Source: Sipunculus nudus
Lineage: Eukaryota; Annelida; Sipuncula; Golfingiida; Sipunculidae
Length of the DNA stretch: 64,000 nt
Reading direction: 5' to 3'
NCBI GenBank assembly: GCA_026874595.1
Contig: CM049314.1
Coordinates: 56,902,300-56,966,299 of the forward strand
The translations under genes were made by a program, and so were the position numbers. Of the stretch, positions 48,611 to 58,805 are shown one piece after another. Within the stretch, counting starts at the first letter, position 1. Every line of letters starts with the position of its first letter. The notes under the pieces were generated by a model. The model made no database searches. It saw nothing but the letters and a program-made list of their open reading frames with translations, and was not told the DNA's origin.

Positions 48611-49534
48611 ATAGAACATTTAATGATATGACCATACTTAATGTAAATTCAATGTAGTTAATATTTGGTATCAGTACTTAATATTATTGACAAGTGGATG
48701 GCCTTTCAAGCGAATAGCGACAAAATTCGACCCCAACAGGGCATGCAAAACACGCTGAACTGGAAGACGCTCTTTTCATGTGGTTCTAAAGTTATGTTTG
48801 ACCACAACGCTGTTATCAGTGACGAAACTCTACTGCGGACGGCTTAGAAAAATCCATGAACATCAAAACAACATAACTAGATACCAGACAGATTTGCCTG
48901 CATTCTTTAAAAGTAAATCATGATTACAAACAAGTTCTCCAACAAACATCCAAGTCACCTTGTATCTTGATCTTCCGTCACATTTAGTGATTTGCCAATC
49001 CGATAATCTTAATATATATATATATATATAGCATAGCATAGCTCGTGCTTGTAAACAAATAGGAATTCCCTTTTGCCAAGGTGTATCATCTTGCACGTTA
49101 TAACATTATTCATTATGTGAACAGGTGTTACCTACTAAACATATTCCTGAAAGCGAGCCAAAAACATTTTCTTTGCCCATTGCGTCTTGCGGCTTCAGGA
49201 ACCATCACACGCCCGGTTAACGGATCATAATATAAATAATCTCCAAAAAACTGCAAGAAATTGTTTTATGGTGATCTTCTGTACTATAGGACCAATAATA
49301 TATATCAAAAGTTTACCGAAATTGGACTCCCGGAAAATTGTTATTTTCAAAATGGCGTTCCAGATGGCGATCAAGGCCTTCAGATGGTCATAAATCATTA
49401 AGTATTTCAGTATCTACTACTAAGTTTTTGGGGTCTAGAAATCCATTGGAACAAAAAAAACATCATTACGTAATTTGTATTACTGGCAAATCAAAGATTG
49501 CGTCAAGAATTGCCGCCATGTAAAACAATTGCCA

Positions 49535-52058
49535 TTTTTAGCTCAGCTGACTATAAGTCAACTGAGCTATAGCGATGGTCCTATCTCCGTCGGTTGTCCG
49601 TCCGTCTCTCTGTCCGTCCGTTCTTCTGTGCATCTGTCCGTCCGTTAAACTGGCACGCTTTGAAACCGTTGGACCTACTAATCCGAAGTTCGGCATACAG
49701 TTAACTGTCACCAAACTCTCTTACAATACCAAAAATTCAGTACCAACACGAAAGACTTCGTTCCTTCGAGATATTAAGGAAAACCTCAATTTTTCATTAA
49801 AAACCGATTGTCAACCTTAAAGAATGCTTAATATCAAAACCACTGATCTACTTTTGATCATATTTAATGAAAATATTGCTCTATATATATATCCTATGTA
49901 CATCCCAGAAATTAGGTCAGTATTGTAAATTTCTTGAAGTTATTGGCCCGAAAATAATGCAGTCTGTAAAATATCGGGAAAAATATTTACTCCCTTAAAA
50001 TGATAAATGTAGAAGCTTGAGACTTCTTTTCGGGGATATAACTTTATTTAATCAAGATTCAATTGTACACACAAAATAAGATCTGATTTTGTAAATTTTT
50101 AAGTTATTAGCATAAATATAAAATCAGTGCCTTAAATTTTGCACAATTTTGGCCATGGCATGATTGTTGCCCTTTAAGCACTGATAATTTTTCTATCATG
50201 CACATGCTAGGCTTACAGCTTCTAAAGTCTAAAATTTGAAAAGAATTGGCAAAAAACTGTAACTTTTATTTTTGTTTTTATGAACCCACACAGGCTATAC
50301 TGAAGCCGCTCTTCGATCACCTGTATGTCACCCTTGTTGACCTTTCAGGCTAACTATCCCCTCGCAACGAAGTTGCAAAAGGGTTATATTGACGCCTTCG
50401 TTCGTGCGTCCGTCCGTCTGCGAGCTGTCCGTCTGTCCTTCTGCCCATCTGTCCGTCCGGAATTGGATTGTGGATCGATTTATGACCAAACCGTTTGACC
50501 AAAACCTTTCAACTTGAACATATGGCTCCCCGACCCATAGATGAACAACCCTGCCGATTTTGAGAACACAAGGTCAAAGGTCACGGCCACAGCACCTACT
50601 TCTTGAAAAAGCTTGTGAACCCATTTTAGGCCAAACGTTTTACCAACACCTATAAGTGTCATCTTGCTCATATGGCTCACCCACCTATGGATGAAGAACC
50701 CTATTTAGTTTGAGGTCACAGGAGCAAAGGTCAAGGCCAGAGAGCTGCCCTCCTTAATTTCCCACTTGATAATACACCTATTCTAATGATGCCCCGTGCG
50801 AGGGGATGCTCCGCTTTGCGGTGCCCTTGTTATACACGCTTCAGTTTGGCAGCCAGCGAGTTCCTGGCTGGCTACAGCTGGTCCAAGGTGTTGAACCCCC
50901 CCCCCCCTCTTCTAGTAGTTGTTTGGCCAACAACATTACAATTTACAATGATGAAATAAATTTATATTGGTTTATAATAACAACTTTAAAAAAATAATGG
51001 AAAAGGAATTTTATAGTTAATTAGTAACAGGGAATTACCTCGCAATTACTGATGTTGTGTGGATCTTATATTGATGGCCCCAAATGTATTCCAAATGACA
51101 CCATGTAGTCACCTTTAGGAATATTTCATTTAAATTTTAGAAATAACAAAAAAATAAATTAAACTGTATTTCACTTTAAGGTATTATATGAAGCAAATTA
51201 ATGATAGACAAGGATGAAGTTCATTTTATTAAATCTATCTAAATTTCAAGTTTATTTTTTCTAAGTGTTCCAGTTTGTTAATTTATATTTATTTCAAATA
51301 TTAAAATAATAAAATTTGTCAAAAATTTTAAATATTACTTAGACAAGTACTCATTGAATATTTCAATATGTTTGACTAATGATATTAAGATTCATGGCTG
51401 TGTCAGCTGTGACGATACTGTGTAAATAATCAAATTTATATGACTGATTCCTTTATTACAATTAAAAAAAATTAACAGGCTCATCTCAAGTTTGCTCCTT
51501 GTATAATGTATTGGATTATTTTTATACATGTATTAGTTTCATAGCTGACTTTTTTTTCTGATACATGTATTAAAAAAATAAAAAATTCAAATGTGATAAA
51601 AAATCAGATCCTAGACAAGTTCTCATTATGATATCTATAGTGTTAATAATTGTCATAAGACCCTTAAATTTAAAGCCATAAAACCAGGTTCCTAGGATCA
51701 TATTTAAATTTGTGTAATTTGTATATCCTGGATTATCAGCCATTTTGTTTGACTGAAATTGAATAAATACTCATAAGATAAAATTTATATGATAAAACTG
51801 ACAAAATGGTGTATATTGCAGCATCAGGCCAAGTCAAAACTTGTGTGACAATAGCACCCTTTTTCCAAATGTAAATAATATAAATGATATCAATCCTCTT
51901 AACTATATCCCAGGATTTAAACCAAATCTTACATAACGTAAGATGAACACCATCATCTCATAAAACAGCTTATATTACCACACAAAACTACCCCATCTTC
52001 CAAATCATATTTTGTGATCATATATAACAGCTGCGCGCCGTGACCCATAGCTCCCTTG
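49535..52058 (+). mobile_element. Nested insertion splitting the left-arm satellite
   Basis: The 163-bp satellite breaks off after ACAATTGCCATTTTT at about 49535 and resumes at ATCAAAGAGTTGTAATTTGG at about 52061. The insert starts with AGCTCAGCTGACTATAAGTC and a partly complementary AACTGAGCT, then GTCCGTCCGTCTCTCTGTCC. From memory, this is the start of a common bivalve interspersed repeat. It ends near CTCCCTTGTTT. It carries no coding frame above background. A second element (50356-50807) has inserted within it. Confidence 0.6.
50356..50807 (+). mobile_element. Non-autonomous 452-bp element with 10-bp terminal inverted repeats, copy 2
   Basis: It starts ATCCCCTCGC at 50356-50365 and ends GCGAGGGGAT at 50798-50807, exact reverse complements. 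The inside has the GTCCGTCTG tract and phrases shared with copy 1 at 31676-32120, such as GGTCACAGGAGCAAAGGTCA, AGAGCTGCCCTCCTTA and ATGGCTCACCCACC. No reading frame is shared between the copies, so it must depend on an enzyme encoded elsewhere. No clear target-site duplication was seen at the flanks. Confidence 0.8.
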
Positions 52059-52067
52059 TTTATCAAA

Positions 52068-52720
52068 GAGTTGTAATTTGGCTATCTACTGCTAGGATGT
52101 TTTGGTCCAGAAATCCATTGAAACCAACAGAAATATCATTACATATTTATATTACTGGCAAATCCGAGATGACGTCCAAAATGATCGTCAAGTTCTTTAA
52201 AATTGACATAAATAATTTATTTTCATCATAGAGTTGTAATTTTGCTAGTTACTGCTAAGTTTTAGAGGTCCAAAATTCCATTGAAACCAATTAAAACATC
52301 ATTACATATTTATATTACTAGCAAATTTTAGATGTCGTCGAAAATGGCCACCATGTCCTTAAAATGGCCATAAATCATTCATTTATCATCACAGAGTTGT
52401 AATTTTGGTATCTACTACCCGGGTTTTAGGGTCCAGAAATCCTTTCGAAATAATATAGAAACATTCTGTATTTACGTTACTGCAATTCCAAGACTGCGTC
52501 CAAATTGGCCGCCAATTTCTTAACAATTGCCATAAATCATTTATATTTAACAACTGAGAGGCAATTTTGGTATCTACAACTGCATTTTTTGGTTTGTGTA
52601 TCCATTGAAACCAAATAACGCATCGCTGTGCAGTCATGTCACTACCAAATCAAAGATAGTTCAAATACCTAATGATTACGTCATATACAGTCATTCTGTA
52701 TTTTATTGTCGTAATTTTGA
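52068..52720 (+). repeat. 163-bp satellite units of the left arm
   Basis: Units begin with GAGTTGTAAT-type sequence at 52068, 52231, 52394 and 52556 (spacing 163, 163 and 162). Each carries GTCCAGAAATCCATTGAAAC, CATTACATATTTATATTACT and AAAATGGCCRCCATG-like words. One further unit lies before the nested insertion at about 49390-49530. Reverse-oriented units lie at about 55620-56200. Confidence 0.85.
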
Positions 52721-53060
52721 TTCCAACAACTATTCGTTTTAGTGATAAACATGACCCAGTGGTTAAAAGATCAAGATTGGTCTGAATCAGCTGGTAATCT
52801 ACATCCAAGATCGTAAACATAATGGCCGCCGAAAAATCTTACACTGATTCGGTTAGAAGCAATAACTTTTTATCATAGACGCGAGTTTGATGTTTATCTT
52901 TAGATTTAAGGGTGTACAAATAAAGACATTAAGACAAGTAAAAGTATTATTGGGTTATCATGTAACCTAAATTATCAAATATGACATTCAAGATGGCCAC
53001 CTATGCACTATAAAAACTTAAGACAGATCTAAGAGAGTGAAATTTAGTGGAGCATAAACA

Positions 53061-55260
53061 GAACGAAGTTATTCGGAGATAACAAGTAATTTTGCCAAAT
53101 GATGTAAGGGATGGAACTGAACTCGAAGTGTCTGAACTCGGACCTGTACACGAGGTCAGGTCTTGTTACCTAGTCTAAATGCAGCTCAAGTCCAGTAAGA
53201 AAAAGCTAGAAAACATGCTGATAACATACACATGTATACGTAACATGCATATGCACAGCTGTTAATGAATGTTGAAATGGTTAATTATTCTACTTCTGTA
53301 TGTACCCTTTGGCCTTGTATACTCCTTGTATTAATTTTTTTATTTATTGGATCTCGCATCCCACATCACTGGCATCTTGATAGTGTATCAAGCCCGGCGG
53401 TTTAGTCTATGTGCGTCACAAATGTTGTGGGTTAGTAGCCCTGTTTTTCACTTGCATGGACAACTGGAGGTTTGGAACCCTCTCGATGCCATGAGTACTG
53501 CTACTTCGGGATACTTCCTCTTTAGGGCTTCCAACATGCTTTATCGGCGGCTTTCTTTTAATTGCTTGCAAATCTGGAGCAATATCAACATAGTTTAGAA
53601 AGCATTCCTTTGGCCTTAATTGCTTTTCTTTTGCCTGACTCGAGTTCAAGATGAAGGATATGCTTGGGAATTCTCCATAAAGATGACGTCCTATCCAGCT
53701 TCTGTGATGCAAGATATTCCTAGAAATAGACAAAATGATTGGCTTCTTTCCGATTTGCTGCCTGATGTGCTGCTCTTGTTTTTAGGGCAGGGAATAACAG
53801 TGCTTTCCTTAAAATCTTGTGGCATAACCTCTTCTTCACTAATACTGGAGAGAATGTTACGTCAAATTGCCTTTGCTGTAGATGATAATTCCTTGGGTAC
53901 CTTGGGTAACCACCTGTAGTATAGAACAGGGGTCAAGCCTATCCATGGTAGGTTACTGATGGATCTGTCCCAGTTTGTCTCCTATGATTGAGGAAAGTCT
54001 ATATATGAGTTTATGAAAGTGTTGAATTTTCTCATTGATGACACTCTTCACTTTTAATGGTGGAAGCAGTTTGTAAAGAGGAGGGGGCGGCTCCTCAAAA
54101 CGGTCCTTTCTAGAGGTGAAAGATATTCTGCTAGGCTATGAAGTACTTTGTTCATCCTCAACCAGGTATTCTGATCGACCCTTTTGGTAACTGAATGTTG
54201 ACTCCTCCTTCTTCTGGCCTGGTTTCCGTTTTATTTACCAGCCCCTGGCATGGGAGGTCAGCATGTTTTCTATGCTAGTGGCAAAGTGGTTAAGAAGATT
54301 TGTTTGTTTCAAATCATCGATATTGAATGTTCAGTAGGACCTGGTTGTTTTCTGGTGGACGGTGTAATGTGCAGTGTAAGGATCTATCTGACCAGGCGGT
54401 GGAGTATCCAAAACTTGGATGCAGGCACGGCCCTGGTGATCCAAGAGTCATGTGCATCGCACCCTCGGCTGATGGCTAAACCGATAAAATGGCATTGTTT
54501 AGATCTCAGATGCTTCCAATTTATTTTGTATTTGTCTGATTATCTGAAAGAGGTGTTTGTGATAGTCAGGTTGCTCTCTACAGAGATGATTAAAACAGAC
54601 TCTATCTAAGAAAATGTACTATAGCCATGTGGACCAGGCATGCTCCTCTAATTTCTGTAGTCGGTACCGACTCTGGCAAATTAGGTCGACCAGCAAATTC
54701 GCTTTTCTCTAAAGGGGTGGCCTTCAAGATCTCCATAGAAGGATGCCTGCGAGATTTGGAGAAATGCTCTTGGCAAGACAGGTTGGGAGGTAGCCATGTT
54801 TCATGAACTGATCATTGATTGGAGTGTGTGGACTGATAGGTGTTAGAAATGTAAGTTTAATGACAAATTATTCCCCAAGAATTGTCCTCACAATGTACGC
54901 ATCCTAAGCCTTGAATCTTTGAAATCTTTCTGTCTATGAATTAACTAATATATTATGGTATAGCCTTGCAACAAAACTGACATAGATGTCACACACTGGA
55001 GAATAATCAGTTGGTTCTATTGCTGGCAAGCTTTGATGTATCTCCTGAAAGTCTTCAAAAGATGGTCCATAGCTAATGCTAAATAGAACGATGTAGCTGT
55101 AGGAGTTTGAAATTATACCAGTTTTCTTGGACCTGGTAAACTGGACACGTGCAGCATTCCATAGCGCAAGGCAATAGAAAATCCAGGATGGTAATTTTGC
55201 ACATGACTTTGATCAGATAAATAGTGACTTCCTACAGATAATCATGTTTAAAAAATGAAG
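53061..55260. other. Core between the inverted arms, no certain gene
   Basis: This 2.2-kb segment is single-copy in the window and less AT-rich than the arms. Several frames of 80-120 codons exist on both strands (53347-53598, 53620-53919 and 54250-54609 on +; 53416-53733 on -), but they shift register and show no secure domain. A minus-strand stretch near 53800 reads MPQDFKESTVIPCPKNK, which faintly recalls a reverse-transcriptase block. I do not rely on it. It may be the decayed internal part of the flanking element. Confidence 0.4.
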
Positions 55261-56870
55261 CTCATCGTCCTAATTGAAATGCTCCATTTTAGGCCGGTTT
55301 CAATGTACTGGTAGCCATCTTATTCAAATGTTTGATATTTTAGAATACCTGAATATTCAAAGATTTATAACAGGTCTTAATTTCTTAATTTTAGAACTTA
55401 GCCTAGGGGCAGACATCAACGATAGAACAGTAACTCCGTCTAACGATGTTAGTGTAAAATTATTCGGCTGACTTCTTGGTTGCTATCTTGGAAGTATAGG
55501 TTACCGGCATGTTCAAATTTATTAGCTATTATTTAAAGCTCATGCCAAAAAATGAACCCTTAAAATAAGACAATAATATAGAGTGACTTATGAATATTTA
55601 AAAAAAAATGACATAATGGATAAACATTTTTACGCCATCTTTGATTTGCCAATCACTTGACTACACAGCGATAAATAAATTATAAATCATAAAATAAATC
55701 ATATGTCATAATATGTTATGATGTTTTTATTGGTTCCAATGGATTTCTGGACTCCAAAAACCTAGGAGTAGATACCACAATTACAAATCTATAATTTAAA
55801 AAATCATTTATATCAATTTTTTAAGGGCCTAGCGATTAATGTGGACGTTACTTTGATGTGTCAGTAATATAAATACGTAATGATGCTTTCTTGGGTTCTA
55901 ATAGATTTCTGGACCCAAAAAAAAAAACAGTTGTCCACATCCAGTTGTAGATACCAAATTTACAACTCAATGATGAAAAATGAATTATTCATTGCCATTT
56001 TTAAGGACTTGGCTGCCATTTTGGACACCATCTTGGATTTGCCACTAATATAAATACGTAATGATGTTTTATAGGTTCTAATGGATAACTGGACCCCAAA
56101 AACCTAGTTGATTACTACTCTATGATGAAAACTAAGTGATTTATTGCCATCTGAGCGGCTTGGCTGCCATCTTGGACGCCATTTTAAAAAAAAAAACTTT
56201 TATTGTGTCCAATTTTGGTAAATATTTCATATATTGTTAAGCTGATCCTATTATACAAAAAAATCACAATAAAACAATTTCTTGCAATTCGTACGGGGCT
56301 TAGCTGTATTTTCCATATTTTGACCCGTCTACAGGTGATAGGCGAGTATATCAAGCTCCACGCCAGGACGCCATTCCACTGAAACTGCATGGGCTACAAT
56401 GTGCTTGTCAGATTGGGCATCATTCTTCCTTTGGAATTCCTATGTGCTTTTAATATCCCTGGGAGTTGCAGTAATGTCAGGCTCAGGCGCTGTATAGTGA
56501 AATCTTATCAAGAAGATCAATATATATTAAATCACAAGTTCTGAATACTTTTTATAAATGTACACCATATTGTGCAACGACAGCACTGGTCTCAATATAT
56601 GTATCATACATGTGTCTTGAATATATAGTGAATCCTAGCTAGGCGGACAATAAAACACAGTGTCATTTATGATGTTTAAATTACGGGTTCATGCATTGTA
56701 TTATATAAAAATCCTTTTATATATGATACTAATTTACTATTCAGTCTTTAGTTAGCCTGTACGTAATCGGCTGGATCCAGCATATTTATTATTCCACCTA
56801 GTGAAAACGTTCCTTGTCAGATACTACTCCTACTAAGAAATTACATAGTGTGATTGTGTTTGTAGGAAGA
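55261..56870 (-). repeat. Right arm of the large inverted repeat
   Basis: Read on the minus strand, it follows the same order as the left arm, without the large insertions. Blocks are AGTAGTATCTGACAAGGAAC (near 56825), GAATGATGCCCAATCTGACA (56410-56430), AGCTTGATATACTCGCC (near 56350) and TTGCAAGAAATTGTTTTATT (near 56270). Then come three to four satellite units (unit starts near 56120, 55968 and 55790) with words such as AAGATGGC. An inner block follows, GCCGAATAATTTTACACTAA (near 55440), matching 52829 onward. It is non-coding. Confidence 0.75.
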
Positions 56871-57257
56871 AAAATGCACCTCTAAGATATGTCCTTATGA
56901 GTACTTTCATAGTGTAATTGTGTTTTTGGGAAGAAAACGGCACCTGTATGAGATATCTCAATAAGTACTTTCATAGTGTAATTGTGTTTGTGGAAAGAAA
57001 ACAGTCAGAGATATACCAATGAGTATAACTTTCATATGGTTATTGTGTTTGTTGGAAGAAAACGGCACCTGTAAGAGATATCCTAATGAGTACTTTCATA
57101 GTGTCATCCCAATGAGTACCTTTATAGTGTACTTTAACAGTGCAATTTTATTTGTAAGAAAAAAACGGCATATGTAGGTGACATTCCAATGAGTACATTT
57201 GTAGTGTGTTTGTGTTTGTGGGAAGAAAACGGCACCTGTTTGAGACATTCGAATAAA
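56843..57257. repeat. Minisatellite of about 65 bp at the outer end of the right arm
   Basis: Six or so imperfect units carry ATAGTGTAATTGTGTTTGTG, GGAAGAAAACGGCACCTGT and GAGATATCCCAATGAGTACT, with deletions in some units (for example near 57000 and 57100). One reverse-oriented partial unit is present at the outer end of the left arm (46430-46468), which ties this array to the repeat family. Confidence 0.85.
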
Positions 57258-58805
57258 ATACAAATTTCCTTGTCTCATCAAATCTCCAGGGCATTTGTAC
57301 AAAGACTTTAGTCCAGTTAAAAATTATTGTGATGTTCGTAAATGATCGGAATGAGTTGTGCAGCTTTAGCTAATAGCTAATGGAACTCTCTGCGAGATAA
57401 CACAACTTCTTGCATCTTAAAAATACTCTCTACAATGCTGTAGGTCATGAATACTGTGAAGATAGAACCACGGAAATCAAGTAGACCATATCATTATTTG
57501 TTAAGCTCCTCCTCAATTTGACTAACATGAAGAACAGTTTTTTTACGGATGATAATTTTCATAATGTGGATCTTAGGTGTTTAAGTTTATTTCTGCCCTA
57601 GTATTTTCAATTATACTGTCCAGTATAAGTTATTCCAGCTAACATATAACACTTACCGTAGTCACTCATGTATAAAATTTAAAAGCTCCAGTATCTGAAT
57701 AACTAATGCTTGATCAGCATGATTCTTTTCATGCATATTGATCATTGATTTTTTCATCAGTTCCTGCACACTGTTGGTGCCACCTAGATTTTTCCCAATA
57801 TTTACGAATTTATTTCTCTATTTTTGAGACATTCAAAGTAGCAGTTAACTGTTAACCAGGCACAAATCGTAACCACAACATCTAGGATCGTCTAACTTGA
57901 AATCCTTTGAAGTCCATGAAAAGTCTCCTTGGAAAAAACTGAAATTAGGTCTCTGTTACCCATATCCTCCAAGCTAAGGCTCAGAAGTACTCCCAAGAAT
58001 AATTAAAGATTTGATTCAAAATCTCATATATATACACACACACCCATCGAAATATTTCTAATTTACAAAACTAAAATGAGATGACAGTTAATGAACGACT
58101 ATGTTACGTTGGTATATGTGCCTCAGAAATACCGACATGAAGATGCACAGACACGAATTTCACGGTTTTGCCGTGGTTTTCATCAACAACACTAGGCACA
58201 CTAGCCTACTGTACTTTTCCCGGGTCCATTTATTTGGCCGTATGCGAGGGGAAGGGGAGCAGGGAACCAGCTCAGTGATCATTTTAATGCACCAAAAAGT
58301 GGTCCCGGTTGCCTTTTGCGTGCCATCCCGCTTTGACATACTCAAATCGTATGATAACAAATTAGCCTTCTTCCTAAACAAGTGTACATTCACTCCATTC
58401 CATCATTACATGTTACTGTATGACTTAAAGTAAGAATTAAATACGCACATAAGGAAAAATGCATTTTAGATTTCATATGGTATCATATTGATAACATTGT
58501 AAAAGTGACAGGTATGAAATGTTAGTCAGTTAATATAAGCATGCTAGAACAAAACAGTTCCCGTGCGAATGTTAATTCATTTTATAAATTTGAGGTTTGC
58601 TTTCATAAAAAAAAACTGTTGATTATGTAGTGTAATCAATGCCATGTGTCAACATTATATTTACATGTAAATAGATTTAAAATTCAGCACGTGACCTCAT
58701 TACTGATCAAGTCACTATTGATTGATAATGTGCAACGTCACATCGATGTGACATTGCATGTGGTCATTTACCATTTAACTACATTCTTATATACATCTTA
58801 GGCAT
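57258..58805. other. Intergenic stretch 5' of the second adenylate-forming gene
   Basis: No domain-bearing frame was found. The 110-codon frame at 58101-58433 and its minus-strand overlap at 58160-58393 show no family features. A splice acceptor-like TACATCTTAG at 58792-58801 directly precedes the start ATG at 58806. A non-coding 5'UTR exon may therefore lie somewhere in this stretch. Confidence 0.5.

Larger units (their letters stand above)
46965..49235. other. 2.3-kb insertion in the left arm, rich in TA tracts
   Basis: In the right arm the blocks matching 46930-46960 and 49250 onward are separated by only about 50 bp (56285-56335). Here they are 2.3 kb apart. The insert carries TA or CA/TA microsatellites at 47136-47179, 47284-47334, 48198-48242 and 48519-48610. 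No supported gene is present: a 68-codon frame at 47812-48018 has no motif. Ends and a target-site duplication could not be fixed by eye. Confidence 0.6.
46420..53060 (+). repeat. Left arm of a large inverted repeat (with insertions)
   Basis: Read on the + strand, this arm matches, block by block, the reverse complement of 57260-55260. A partial 65-bp-minisatellite unit lies at about 46430-46468 (AGGTGCCGTTTTC). Next come AGTAGTATCTGACAAGGAAC, then GAATGATGCCCAATCTGACA (46868 onward) and AGCTTGATATACTCGCC (46930 onward). After an insertion the match resumes at CTGCAAGAAATTGTTTTATG (49250 onward) and continues into satellite-like units. After a second insertion it resumes at 52060 and runs to a CCGAAAAATCTTACACT block near 52829. 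Identity looks about 65-80 percent by eye. It has no protein-coding content. Confidence 0.75.

Noticed and set aside
53416..53733. 105-codon minus-strand frame as a host gene
   Set aside because: Flanking coding-like phrases are in other frames and the segment lies between transposon-like arms; at best a decayed element gene.
58101..58433. 110-codon frame as an upstream exon of the 4CL-like gene
   Set aside because: The first exon at 58806-58901 already gives a phase-matched N-terminus; this frame has no similarity to the family.
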